From: Acanthaster planci
Taxonomy: Eukaryota > Echinodermata > Asteroidea > Valvatida > Acanthasteridae
Length of the DNA: 36,670 nt
Direction of reading: 5' to 3'
Assembly: GCF_001949145.1 (NCBI RefSeq)
Contig: NW_019091389.1
Coordinates: 183,764 to 220,433, forward strand
Of this stretch, positions 1-11,741 are shown piece by piece. The position numbers were made by a program, and so were the translations under genes. How positions within the stretch are numbered: position 1 is the stretch's first letter; every line of letters begins with the position of its first letter. Below the pieces are notes generated by a model, which saw only the letters and a list, made by a program, of their open reading frames with translations, did not search any database and was not told where the DNA came from.

Positions 1-370
1 CTGAACACATGTACATCATGTTCGGCAAAGCTCTTTTCCTCACAAGAAACCTCACACAGCTATTTGCCATGGGAACCCGCAATAATATTTGATCGCCACT
101 GGGCAAAAGCCAATACTAAAGCAATGTAGCAAACAAGCCAATGTAAATATGCTATTCACAGCCAGCAAGTTTCTGCAGAAAAGCAGGTAGTAAACACAAG
201 TGCCATCAAAAGTACATTCACTAAAATAAATGCATAAATAGACAACTCTATTCCAATGAAGAGAACAAAAATGAGAAAAAGTGCCTGAAAGTCCATAATG
301 TGCACACATGGAGGGTGACTGTTGATCTATTGTTAAATGTCCTGATGAGACAGCAAGGGTTGTTTATTAC

Positions 371-3300
371 CTGGCTTTCAGTGCTAGTTAGAGGAACACC
401 GTCTAGATACATCTGTGAGAATGAAGACAGACAAAAACAGACAAACATGGAATAAAAACGGTTCAACCTCACAAAAGCAAAGCCTTGTCTGTCAGTTTGG
501 AAGGCTGTGGGACAAAAAAGCCGACAGTGAGTAATGCCCATGTCACAATGCATACTGAAGTCCCATATGATTTCATGGTTTAAAAAAAAGAAATTAATTT
601 TACGGGTAAATTTGTGTACTGTTGCCGGAGTCAAAGTTTTAAAAGGACAGGTACATGGAGTTACACAAAGGTGCGAATTTAATGTGCAGAAGAAAGGGAA
701 AACCTTTTCAAATCCAACTGCCATGGGCTTCCTAAAACCAAATTAGCTTCAGACAAAAGTTCCAAATGACATGCCCAAAACATAAAAGAAACACAGGAAT
801 TACAAACTTTCTTGGATCATGAGTATAAACAACACCTGCAGTTAATTTAAAAAAACAGTGAACATCTGTGACTGGATTCACACAGTGCACAGAATGCACA
901 TGGATGCTTCACTCAACTTGTTACTGCCACGCTACGTTTGAAAAACTTTCAAGATTGTCAAGGATGATGGCAGCTTTATAATTAACCTTATGCAGGAATC
1001 ATTTCAGGTGTTGAGAAAACAGTGGATGGAGATCTCAACCAACTACATTCAAAAAAAAACTTTTACTGCTTCAAAACTGGATTGAAAAGTCCCAATGTTT
1101 CTATCTGCAGGTAAACCAGCAGTCCACATAATCCAATCAGACAATCCTGTGAATTTCTCTTTTTAATCTCAGTAACTAGAATAGTAAGCTTTTGAAGATC
1201 TTCTTCAGCAACTACAATCACCAATGGTTTACCCCAACTTATAAAATTTAAGTCTTCATTTATTCTGCAAGTCATGAAATTTTGTAACAAGAACCTTTCA
1301 CAAAACCAGTAGGAATTCGAAAAAGACCTGAATGTTGTATCCTTCAAGCTCTAAAACACAATGGAACAGGAGTTACACAGTTGTCTAAACCTTTTATGAA
1401 ACATGCTGCCGATTCACAAATGCTGCTAGTTCATGTTGCATCCAAATTAAGAGTATCTGGAAACCAGGTTGAAACTGTTAGTGCATTAGTCAATTTAACC
1501 AACAAAGAAAACCCAAATGGTAGTAGAAGGTGCATGCTTGTGACGAACTGTTTGTATGGAATTGGCCATACCTTGCGTGAGGCACCCTCTGGAGGGAACT
1601 TGCTGATGACAATTGACCTGTAGGCTGGGTCAAAGGCCAGTGGGTTGCCAAGGAGGTTGACCTATGAGAAGGATGAACATTTGTTGGATGAAAATGATGG
1701 AACGTTCATCACAAAGAAAACAAACAGGACCCAAAATAATGGCAAGAGGGCAATAGCATCAGGTCTTTGGTGGGGAAACAAATCGCTACCCACCTCTCTG
1801 AGATTGTGCAGGTATCCCAAGGTTCTAAGTTCATTTCCCTCGTACAGGCAGTTGTTGCCCAGATCTAGTTCTAAGAGGCTGCTGTAGTCCTCCAGGCCAG
1901 ACAGGTTATCCAGGCTGTTGTTTCTGAGCACCAGGGTCTGCAGGTTGGTACGGGCCACCAGGCCAAGGGCTGGCACTCGCTCCAGGTGGTTATAGCCCAG
2001 ATTTAGGTGGGCCAACTCACTCAGGCTCTGAAAGAAAAGATGCACATTTTGACCATCGTAATCAATACAATCTCTTGAGTCCCTTCAAAACAGAGCCATC
2101 AATCACCTAACTTCAATTTGAAAGGGATTTCAAGGATGTGGTAAGTGGTAAAAACTTCACCTCAGCTTTGTCTCATAAGGAGAACTTTATTATCGATAAC
2201 AGATGTCTCGATGAATTCCACATGTTTTGCACAATTTTGGGGGGTTAGTTTTCTGGTTGTTTGTCCTTACCTCTAGATGGTCTCTGGTGTGTTTGAGCTC
2301 GTTGTGGCTGAGGTCTAACATCTTAAGTACAGGAAGCAATCTCTGCAGGATTAAGAAATGAATGTTGCCAAGTACTGCATGTAATGTTTTTATCAATGTA
2401 CTAATTAAAATACACTGAGAGTTTGCATCAGAGAAAACTTATTTCCTCCAGATTCTCTACAACTGCAACAAACGTTTTCATGGATGAAATAGAGACACGG
2501 GACACTAAATATGTCTCACATGATGGACTCAAAACCAAAGTAATGCATGCACCCAACCCACACCTGCTTAAGCTAGTTTATGCTACGTGAGCACAGCAAA
2601 GCTGTTAATCTGATGCCAAGGAACGCAACAATGAAACTAAAACTATGGCCATAATTGAATTCTCTCGGCATTTGCTTTCTTATATGCATCATGAAGCAAT
2701 TCATAAGTGAACATTACCAGTGAATTGTCCAGGTGATCAATGTAGTTATAGCTGAGATTGAGGGTGTGAAGGGATGACCAAGGTGCCTCCGATGCCATAT
2801 CACCTCCACATGAACACAGCAAAACCTACCAAAGAAAGAGAATGATGTGCTGGTGAACAGAGGATGCGCACGTATTAAAATATTCTCCACAAAGTCCCCC
2901 CAAATTCTCAGTCAGAGGGTTCTTGGCACTAGTGGCAATGTCATTATAAGTTTTTGAGCATGGTACAATGTGAAGAGCTAATTTTCAAAATGCAATGTAC
3001 CCATTTCAATATAATATGTTTCCAAGACTATTAAACATTACAGAATAAAAACAGTACACTGGGTTAACATTGACTTAATTTTTTCGCTATATTGAGTAAT
3101 TATGCTATGTCCAGCTACACAGAACCCATCTAAAATGACTTTGAGCAGCCAAGAGAGGCCAAGATTCTGAAAGGTACCTAACTAAAGCATGTAAATCAGC
3201 TCACTACAGTGCAGAAAAATACCTATCAAATTTTGGCCAGTGTCCCCCACTTTGGACACTTAAAGAATGACCCAAATACATCATGTTATTGTTATCATTA

Positions 3301-4505
3301 TCTGGACAAGAAGTCACATTTTCTGCTCCAGGGCAACTTTTCCCACCTGGAGAGAGGGTACACATCGGGAACAGATGAGGACCCGCAACTGATGGCGTAG
3401 GCATCTTAGGCCATTCAGCATGTGGACAGGGACTTTCTTAATCTCCAGCATCGTCAGACTCTTGAATCTTGAGATTTCCACTTGGCCGCGCAGAGTACTG
3501 GATGGATGGATCAGCTGCAGAGGTGAAAAACAATAATGGGCTCAAATTAATGAAATGCTTACTAGCAGTGGCATATATCCAGGTTGATATCTAAGTTCAG
3601 GACCAATGCTCCCTTTTTCCCGCCCAAAATAATGACTCAACTGCACATTTCTATGTTTTTACCTTAAGAGCAGGTGTCTTCTTGATGTAGCTCAGGAGGA
3701 ACATCACAGTCTGTGGCCGCCTTCTGTCACATGACTGGTCGTTATCATGTGACCTGCTATCCACCAATGAATCCTCCTCACTCTGCTTGAAGCAGCGGTT
3801 GAGGTGGGCCAAGGTGTGTGTCGTCAGGGCAAGGTTGCAGCGCCCATTCAAGATCTTACCACCTAGTCACAGTTCAGCATTATCAAAGTATGCAAGGAAT
3901 CATGTACAAATCAGTACTCTGTGATTCTTGTGCACTTCACAGCAACCTCAATCATCCAGTTGATATTAGACCAAGCCCAAATTGGACAGTTGGTGGCTTT
4001 GGCTTGTGCCATTAGAAACCCACAGTGAGTAACCATAGCCATAGCCTGAAATGCCTGTTTCAGATCCAGCTGCTGAGAGGTATTACGCGTTGAGTGAATT
4101 ACACAAAAGGATAAGCAGCTGCGTGCAGAGAATGGACCAAGGCATTAAATAACATACTGATACTATTTCCATATTTTTTTCTGTAACATGAAGTACAAGA
4201 ATTTTCTATGATCAATTGTGACTGGAAGGAAAAGGTAAAGTGTGCACACAGAAAAGGCACTCAGTATGATCAAACTGGAATCATTAAAGATGCAAATAAA
4301 ATTGTGAACAAGATATCTTGCTCAGTATGGATGTCAAGAATGCTTTCTTATTGAAAAACACAAAACAAACAAAAAACACTGCCACATACATGAACATGTA
4401 AGGTTACTCTAATCAATCAAATACACATTTCTACTGTAAAAAACAATACCCACTGTTCTTTTGCAAGAAGACTGTCAGTTCCTGAAGGCTATCCATTGCC
4501 TGCAT
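371..4505 (-). CDS. STK11IP: Serine/threonine kinase 11-interacting protein (LKB1-interacting protein 1), N-terminal part, seven exons, 3' end outside window
   Basis: Seven minus-strand exons join in phase: 4505/4496-4454, 3862-3663, 3514-3347, 2825-2718, 2342-2271, 2027-1794 and 412-371, all with GT/AG borders (the first donor is GTGGGT). From the ATG at 4496 they encode 289 residues. Recognition is by order and content against the vertebrate family: an opening helix (MDSLQELTVFLQKNSG), then THTLAHLNRCF, then FKSLTMLEIKKVPVH with QLRVLICSR, then CGGD...APW and LNLSYNYIDHLDNSL, followed by LxxLxLxxN repeats (LKMLDLSHNEL, LAHLNLGYNHLERVP, LQTLVLRNNSL, LLELDLGNNCL, MYLDGVPL). These are the LRRs that precede the C-terminal PH-like region. 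The family is about 1,090 aa, so roughly three quarters lies beyond position 1. In vertebrates the protein binds LKB1 in the cytoplasm. An in-frame ATG at 4505 precedes the one at 4496; the second has the better context (purine at -3, G at +4). An in-frame TGA lies just upstream. The alternative, another SDS22-like LRR protein such as nischarin, fits worse. Confidence 0.9.
413..1793 (-). other. Intron 6 of the STK11IP-like gene
   Basis: This sequence lies between the GAG|GTGGGT donor and the TTCTCACAG acceptor. It contains open frames on both strands around 1063-1347 (minus) and 1290-1623 (plus), but neither shows splice borders in the host frame or a family I can name. They may be decayed insertions. 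No RNA gene or clear transposon terminus is seen. Confidence 0.5.
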
Positions 4506-5117
4506 GACTGCGTGCCAAGGCTCCACTCAGTACAGGAAATGAAAGCTATAGCTGCCTGTGATCTGGTCTTATTGTGAGTTACGCAGCATATGCATGATGT
4601 GATCTGTTGCACTTCTGCCTGTGGCTGGAAATGAGAACATCACCTTCCGCTTTCCAGGAAGTAAGAAGCCTAAAGGTTTGAGAAAATGTTTGGGACGACT
4701 GCCATCCTGAAAACCTTACATCATATGTTGGAACCATTTTAGTGACAAAATCTCGCACACAAAACAAAAAACCTGTAAGTATAAATTCTGTGCTTAAGTA
4801 GCTCTATGAAATTGGCCCCTAGGACAAGTAACTTGGACTCTACAGGGTTTTATTTCACATTCGGTAATGATCAGGTGACATCGGAGTCCTAATGTCCGTA
4901 ACGGTATAGTCAGTAGGTCCCTAATTTCATCACCTTTTGTCAAGTCTGATTTGTTTTCACAGTAAGTGGCGAAACAAAGGACCTGGCTACAATATCCTCA
5001 TGGACGTCAGGCCTGCAAACACTTTATTACAGAGTGCAGAGTCCTCTTCAACATCAAGGACACCTGGGAATGTTCCTGTGCTGCAGCCCATTACTTGCAA
5101 GCATTCTCACTTTTTGG

Positions 5118-5195
5118 GACCCAAGCACTGTGGGGTTTGTCACCTGCTGCACTCAAAGGAGCACAGCGGAGGACGAACCCCACAGTTTTGGGGGA
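5118..5195. mobile_element. Palindromic miniature element, copy 1 (~78 bp hairpin)
   Basis: Arms around 5120-5141 (CCCAAGCACTGTGGGGTTTG) and 5173-5193 (ACGAACCCCACAGTTTTGGG) are imperfect reverse complements. The middle (CTGCTGC...GAGCACAGCGG) extends the fold. It is related in arm and centre sequence to the hairpin at 5598-5677, so the two are copies of one short MITE-like family. Confidence 0.6.
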
Positions 5196-5597
5196 GGTTA
5201 TAACACCATGGGATTTGATGTCAAGCTATGATGAACAGATTACTTGCATCTATAATTTTCAAACAAATCTTGACCAAAATGCCTTGGCCAAGCCATATCT
5301 CCTTCAATTTGGGAATTTGGGCCTCAGCTACATTTGGTAATGATAATAATGATCTACTAGATATTTATTTATCAGGTCAACAATTTTCTGAAAAATCAGA
5401 GCTTTCAGTCAGCAACATTTCCTGATTTTTGATGCGATGGCAGTTATATCACATATCTCGTAGGTCCCAATACTGCAAATGTATCCGGTCAACAACCAGC
5501 GTCTTTAAATCAGCATGACTATTTCCGTTGGGGGGAGGGGGGAGAAGGCAAGCAGTGGCTGACGTTGGAATGGCATTATATACATGTACATGTACTG

Positions 5598-5677
5598 TAC
5601 CCCCAGAACTGTGGGGTCTAATGTCTGCTCCGCTTCATGGGAGCATGGGGATGTCGGATCCCACAGTTCTGGGGGTA
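5598..5677. mobile_element. Palindromic miniature element, copy 2 (80 bp hairpin)
   Basis: Terminal 21-bp arms (5598-5618, TACCCCCAGAACTGTGGGG..; 5657-5677, its reverse complement) match with one difference, and an inner TGCTCC/GGAGCA pair continues the hairpin. The ends are TA, which fits a TA target duplication but does not prove one. It is a better preserved copy of the element 480 bp upstream. No coding capacity. Confidence 0.7.
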
Positions 5678-6774
5678 TATGTACTATCAGACTGTGCTGC
5701 AAAAGTGAGCAAAGTTTGAGTATTGAATCACTGTTTACAGTGTAGCAATCTGCCAATATCACATATGGTCAGTCATTGTTGGTTGTGCAATGAAAATATG
5801 ATACGTGTAGGGGCCTAACCCTTGGGAATGAGTTCCATATGCATACAACACTACCTGTAATTTTCCCTTAACACACTCAAACTGTCACATCCCAAAAAGT
5901 GAAATTTAGCAGAGAAAATACTGAAACATTTACTTAAACAATGTTTAATTTTTATCAGACAAGTGTCATAGGTTTGTACACAGGGGAATCAAGTGTCCGT
6001 ATTATTATGGACCTCTTTCTCTTCTGGCCACATCAAGCAAGGACCAGATGCATCAACCAAACATGCCAAAGGCATGATCTGATAAGTAAGTCGGACATGA
6101 CGGGGAAAAATGATCAACTCACATTCAAAACTGAGCAAAGTCGCAACAAATAAAACATATTTCATAACTCACAATTCAAAAAACTTTCAAGAAGATTTCA
6201 GCACCTGTCCAGAATGTGATCGCATGTGAAAGAGAGCTACTGTTCACCTCAGTTGTACACACTGTCATGGCTATCACTCAGTGTTATGTCAGTGTCAATG
6301 TGTCAGGCCGCATATAGCCTAATGGTGCATGTGTGCAGAAACAACACAGTGTACATGTACATACAGTGCTCCGCGCCGTAAGAAGTTTAGCTACAATCAT
6401 GCAAATCATCATGTGACTTTTTCTTTTGTTAGATTTGACACAATTTATACTTGCAATGTTTTTAAATAAAATATACTTTTTCAACAAAAGTCTAAAATTA
6501 AATGTTGACTTACGAAAATATTATATTTCAATAAAAGCCTTTTGTAACCATTTATTCTACTTTACAAAAACACTAAAACAAAGTAGAATTGGAAACAGGA
6601 TAAGGATACCCCTTTGACCATTGTATGACGTATTAATATTACGTCACGGGATTCCTCTTTAACCAAAATTCCTTGGTGCCCGGCACTGCCCAGTGGTTTA
6701 CGGGAACAGAACGCAATCGAAAGCCGTACACCAGCTGTAATGCATGCTCGCGTACGTGCCGTTTCGATACTCAC

Positions 6775-6850
6775 AACACAACGTTAAAAACGTCGTCCAC
6801 CGGGCCTTGATCAATTCGCTCCTTCTCTGGTTGCATTACAACTTACAATT
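6775..6850 (-). promoter_or_regulatory. Possible non-coding first exon and promoter region of the STK11IP-like gene
   Basis: The stretch around 6635-6850 is richer in CpG than its surroundings and includes TTACGTCACGGG (CRE-like core, near 6640). On the minus strand a consensus donor GTGAGT follows 6775, and candidate acceptors lie just upstream of the coding ATG (before 4505). This would make a 5'UTR exon spliced over about 2.3 kb. The upper boundary is arbitrary and there is no transcript support. Confidence 0.22.
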
Positions 6851-6911
6851 GAACTGTTTTCAGTTTATCGAGGAGGTGTTATCATTCAAACTAATCGGTA
6901 TGTAGTCTGAC

Positions 6912-6987
6912 TACTTCAAGAACTCGAAGTCACTAACTCCGTGCACACGGAGTATCACGGAGTTAGTGACTTCGAGTTCTCGAAGTA
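6912..6987. repeat. Near-perfect inverted repeat with 32-bp arms and a 12-nt loop
   Basis: The left arm 6912-6943 (starts TACTTCAAGAACTCGAAG) and the right arm 6956-6987 are reverse complements with one mismatch in 32. The arm is itself partly palindromic (ACTTCGAG/CTCGAAGT). It is probably a recently inserted small palindromic element, since older palindromes would show more mismatches. Confidence 0.8.
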
Positions 6988-7013
6988 TCTCCATCATGGA
7001 AGTGCATGGTCCT

Positions 7014-7371
7014 GTTACGCCCAACTATAATATAAATCCCTACTATAGTTGGGACTGTGCCAACTGTAGTGCTGTAGCCCAACTATTGTTGACCAATGTT
7101 TGAGGGAAATGTCTCAACATTATCCAAGTCAATGTGTCTCACACTTGACACAAATCATCTAAAATGCGGCACCTCATGATCTAGCCCTATGACCAATGAC
7201 ATGACATTTGTAAGCAATATGACTTAGGCACATGCTGGGCACATCATGCTCACAGGACCTCTCTGCAGTAGTTGGGCTGGCCCAACTGTAGCACTCTAGT
7301 TAGGATGGGCCCAGCTATAGTTGGGTTCGGCCCAACTATAGTTGGGACTGATGATATAGTTGAGGTGTAAC
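7014..7371. mobile_element. MITE-like element built of CCCAACTATAGTTGGG repeats
   Basis: The ends GTTACGCCCAACTATA (from 7014) and TATAGTTGAGGTGTAAC (to 7371) are imperfect terminal inverted repeats. Subterminal blocks repeat the palindromic word CCCAACTATAGTTGGG and CCAACTGTAG.GCT in both orientations at each side (7019-7090 and 7268-7350), with a unique ~170 bp core. It has no coding frame. Clustered subterminal repeats of this kind are typical of non-autonomous DNA transposons; the superfamily is not determined. Confidence 0.6.
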
Positions 7372-8679
7372 ACTTGGACTAGCTCAATTCATAGTTACAA
7401 TAGGCCAACTGCAGGTACTACAAGTGCATGGGTGACGTGACGGGTATAGAATCCATAGCCTACAGTACAGGATTCCATTCTAAATTCTGAACAGAGAACA
7501 AGCATGCTATTAGTTGGCATTGTAACCATCGTGACTGTAAGGAGCAGATACGAAAAATAACTGTTTAGGAGTAGGCCTACACTACAGTCATGACAGTGCA
7601 GTGGTAAAAATTGGTTTATGATTATGTGACAGACAAAATGTTCCATTTCATGAGGCGAAGCTGAGTGGAATGGATTATTGAAAATATCATCTGTCACCAA
7701 ATGAAATTATTCTTGCCATTACACGAATGTGAAACATTCATGTTTTGTTTTATACAGTAGGGCCCCTACCTACATAAATCCTAGGTGGACGATAGTAGAT
7801 CGCCCAACCATGTTCAAAACACAATTTGTAGAGTCCCAGTTACTTGGACTACATAAGTCCTTGTCATCATTGCCTATTCTGTTTGGAGAAGAAACGTTCC
7901 TCGCATATCAATGTCTGCCAGTTAGTGAAACAGCTTTGTGTCTGAAGTGCAACCACCGCATTGGCTGGTTTCTGTCCCCACATTATTTTCCTTTCTTACT
8001 GATGCTAAATACATGTAGCATGACCCCATACTGGGAGTGAAATATATGAAATGGAGGCAGGAACCAGTCATATGAAATGCAGTTCTATTCGACGGGTACC
8101 GTCGAAGAGAACAAATAATTCAACGTCGTGTGAGCAATGATGTAGGATTTATGCTGGTATTGTATAAAAGTAGAATAACGGGGCTCCTTGTTCTGTCTCT
8201 CCAAGCAAATGAGGAGCCCCTTGGCCAAAGTTTTAGTGATGATCAGTTGGTAATGATAGAATATGCCTTTTTTTTTGCTAGATAGGCTTTCAACTTCAAG
8301 TGCAGTGGTGTCAGCATTATACTAACTTTGTACTGAATATTTGATTATTTTATTGTTGAATTCAAAGCAGACTGTATCGTATGTGATCTTTCTCTTTCAT
8401 CAAATATCATGACATAAAAACCTGTCACCAGTTACAAGGTGAATTGTGCAGTTCTTTAACCTTTATTGCTCACTGAAGCCGTGACAAGTGCAATTTTCGG
8501 CATGTACGCATTGATGTACATTGTATACAAGCTGAAATGGTGAAATAATGTACATGTATTCAGACTGAGAACAAACAGAAACTTTAAAAAGCCTGTGGAA
8601 GTCACCCTATGTTTCTTTCCCTTTTTCACATTGTTCCTTTCAGAGTTGATTCGAGTCTTTTTCAAAGCTTGGTACAAAA

Positions 8680-11600
8680 ATGGCAGGTGCCCCTACATCC
8701 ACGGTTACACAGCCACCCAACATTGACTATGGGCAGTACCAAGAAACAGCAGTGCAGAAGCTAAAGAGGAAAGCATTAGATGAGCCGTTTGTTCCTCTAG
8801 GTAAGCAGCAGAGTTGTACATACATAAAAATGTAGTCCTTTTTCCCAAGTCTCCCAAGGAAACTGAGGTGTGAGACAAAGTGGTAGGTCTAGGAATCAGG
8901 CTGAACTATCAAGGCAGTGCTGACTGTAAAGGGTTTTGGGACGAGCAGATGACATTGGTTTCCAAAAGGACTCGGACTGAAGTGCGAGTTCCACTGCAAA
9001 TATCAGCTGGCACAGCGTTGTACAAACAATTCAGAGTCCTCATAATCAAAGGCACAAGCACTCAGTGTGTGCTGTCTTGTTTTTCAAGCTTAATGCCTCC
9101 TTCATTATCTCGTATTTAAATTACACTTGGAAAAGAACAAAACTATAATCACTTGATTAAATGAAAGGACTTCCACTGTGAATTTGACACTGCTAGAATC
9201 AAAATTGAAAGACCTGAAAATTAACGATAAATTCTCTGAAATCCAACTCCCTTGTTTTGTAGTATTTCAATCCAAACTCCCTGAGCTCTTTCGTCTAGAA
9301 TGAAACTTTAGTCCTTCAAAATCCTCCAATTGCCTCAAGGTAAAAATTGAATTTGGAAATCCTCCATTATGTTTTGAATGTGTTCCTTGGAGGAGTAACC
9401 ACGTCCTCCACCCATCAAGATCCTACAGCAATTCCTTTTGATATTTTAAGGCAGTGTGAATGCTATCTTGGAGCAGTCAGCTGTGTGGATGATTTCAAAT
9501 ATCATACCCGGCCTTTATTTCAGCTTGACTGGGCACGAACGACACCAGGTCTGGCCTTGACCTTGACACTGCATCCCTCAAAAATCAGCCACAAGTTAAC
9601 CACACTGCCTCAATCCTTCAAAATTTTCCACTTGTCTTGTTATTGGTTGTGATCAAATTTGGTAGAGACCTCAATGACAGAGATTTTGGATAAGTTGGTT
9701 TAAATTAGGGGAGGCCAATACTATAGTCATTTGCAAAAGTTTAAGACCACCTTGAATTTTATTGGTATTTATGTCACTGGGCTTGCATTACACTGTCTCA
9801 CTGAGTGAGTATTTAACATGAATTTACAGGGGTGCATAACATCAGTGTAGTGATATATACTCATTTGAATGAAATTTTTTGCAAAGGCAGGTCTTGTAAG
9901 ACATTTTGTCTGCAAGGCAGCATGGGTAAAAAAAAGCCAGTCTAAGCAATCAGAAATAAGGGAGAGCACACTGAATATTAGACTGTCAAATCATGGAAAT
10001 GTAGTAAAAATGTTCAACCAAGGTACCAAGGTTACACATTGAAAATAATCATAAGTTGCCATGATTGATCGGTTTAAGTTTGTTTTTCCTTCAGGTTAAT
10101 GCATTTTCTATGGGCGGTCCTAAACTTTTGCAAATGACTGTAATAGACGTGATCGCCCCAACAAAAGTTTCCCCAAATTCCAAGGGGCTACGGCAGCTAA
10201 TGGAGGGAATCTTTACATGGTTAAATGCTAGTCAGCATGTATGGTGTTTGGAGTTGAGCATAACACCCTTGCTAGCATAGATATGTTTTGATATCACTTG
10301 TTTCTGAGAAAAAGCATAATGTTCAGCAGAAGGAATGCAAGTTGCTATGTACAGCATTGCAATGGGTGTACATGCATTAGAATGCATGGAATTGGGCAGT
10401 GTATGCCCGTTGGTAGTAATTGGCAGTATTCTCTGTGATTTGGAATTAGTTCCATGGAAATGTGGAGACTGCCCTCTGACCTGTAAGCTACACCTGAATT
10501 TTTGCTGTCGCTTAGAAACGGGGGAAAAAATACATGTACCAAGGCATACCTGTACATTGTACATGTAACTGTCCTTCAACTGAGTTTGGATGGCATTTGA
10601 CCACATACCCATTTGTCAGTGCCAAGTTGTTTGTTTGAACAGCCACGGGTTTCCCAATTATGGCAAATCTGAGGAACATGTAGCACAAAGTGCAGTCACT
10701 TTTGAGTTTCAAATGTACCTCCATACGAGTACACTGTACTGTACATGTACATTTACATGCAGGGTTTTTCCGCTAACTTGAATACAGTGCTTGTTTTTCT
10801 CATGCTCAATCTCATGCTGTGTCTGTAGTGTTCACCGTTTCTTACCAATTTCCTTACAAGGAGCAGCCTACAATTTACAGCACACCATCGCATGTTTGCC
10901 TTGAGGAGGTCCCGTTTCACATTTCAGCTTTCTGGCCAGTGCCATGCATAATCATTTAATCATCTGCCGGTATTTGTCTTGGTGTGACATCATACATGCA
11001 CACGTACATGTACACTGTAGTTGGTTGGTAGCCTGACATTTATTTACACACATGGAAAAAAGAATCCTCACATGACTTTCCTTCTGTGGATATTCCACTG
11101 AATTTTGTAATTAATAAAACTAAAAAAGATTTCTTGCATTTAAAACACTTTTACAAGTAGGATTTTTTTAATTTTTAAGGGATGGGGGTGGGTATTTCGT
11201 CTGTTCCTCTCCACCTTGTGGTTGATAATCCTAACCCATGTCTCCAAGAATTTCTATGGTGGGGAATACTTTGTGTGGACCTGACTTAGCCCACCCAGGG
11301 ACTACACACCCTGCATTGTGTGGACCTCTTTTGTTCCCAAGTCCACACAAGCAATGCAAAACAGACAGGAACAATACAAATTGCAAGTTCTCATGCAAAA
11401 GGAATCTAGTTTTTTGCATGCATTTTGACAGATTTTCATCAATGCCCTATGTCAAAGAAGTCTCCATGACAATGTCTGATTCAACCACTTTTGAACTGCT
11501 CATTTTTAAAATCAAGGTGAAGGTAAAAAAATGGACATTTTCTGTGTTTTTCTCTTGTCAAGGTATCACAGCCTTTGTTGGTGCCCTAGTGTGGGGAGCA

Positions 11601-11741
11601 GTCTCCTACAAGCACAGGAAGGGAATGTCAACATCCATTTACCTAATGCGGTTACGTGTTGTTGCACAGAGCTGTGTAGTAGGCGCCATGACGATTGGAG
11701 CTGCCGTTACTATGTTTAAGAACTCGATGAAGAAAGACTGA
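8680..11741 (+). CDS. HIG1 domain family member 1-like mitochondrial protein, two coding exons
   Basis: Exons 8680-8800 and 11563-11741 join through ..CCTCTAG|GTAAGC and CTTGTCAAG|GT to give 99 aa, starting MAGAPTSTVTQPPN. Context caaaATGG is a good start, and an acceptor (CCTTTCAG at 8643) suggests another 5'UTR exon upstream. Residues 26-41 (QKLKRKALDEPFVPLG) match the segment that leads into the HIG1 domain. Hydrophobic segments at about 42-56 and 77-92 make the helical hairpin. Between them, residues 66-76 (IYLMRLRVVAQ) fit the HIG1 signature (Q/I)x3(R/H)xRx3Q exactly. Proteins of this family sit in the inner mitochondrial membrane and associate with respiratory complexes III and IV. The length is close to vertebrate HIGD1A (93 aa). 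Whether it is orthologous to HIGD1A, 1B or 1C cannot be said. Confidence 0.88.
9722..10142. mobile_element. Non-autonomous Tc1/mariner-like element
   Basis: Terminal inverted repeats of about 28 bp: left from 9722 TATAGTCATTTGCAAAAGTT and right ending AACTTTTGCAAATGACTGTA at 10142, with TA at both outer edges. The inner part of the TIR (TTAAGACCACC / GGCGGTCCTAA) also matches. The ~420 bp body has no transposase frame. TA flanks and the CAGTCATTTGCAAAAGTTT-type end are typical of Tc1/mariner MITEs. Confidence 0.8.
11312..11358. repeat. Imperfect hairpin
   Basis: TGCATTGTGTGGAC (11312-11325) faces GTCCACACAAGCAATGCA (11341-11358) with a 4-nt bulge and a 15-nt loop. The word TTTGTGTGGACCT also occurs 47 bp upstream. 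It is possibly another short palindromic element; function unknown. Confidence 0.4.

Larger units (their letters stand above)
8801..11562 (+). other. Intron of the HIGD1-like gene
   Basis: A 2.8 kb intron bounded by GTAAGC and CAAG. It holds one Tc1/mariner-type miniature element (9722-10142) and an imperfect hairpin at 11312-11358. The open frames in it (for example 9347-9652) show no family resemblance and no in-phase splice borders. Confidence 0.7.

Noticed and set aside
1063-1347. Minus-strand open frame with KPLVIVVAEEDLQKLTILV, faintly like the HSP60 segment KPLVI.AED
   Set aside because: The match covers a few residues only, the rest is unlike chaperonins, and it lies within an STK11IP intron. 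Not enough for a pseudogene call.
1290-1623. Plus-strand open frame (ILQALKHNGTGVTQLSK...) in the same intron
   Set aside because: It reads as protein-like but no family is recognised, a stop lies just upstream, and no supporting splice structure is visible.
11238-11741. A 167-codon open frame that includes the second HIGD1-like exon
   Set aside because: The part before 11563 is intron read-through. The acceptor at 11562 and the match of exon 1 at 8680-8800 define the true exon.
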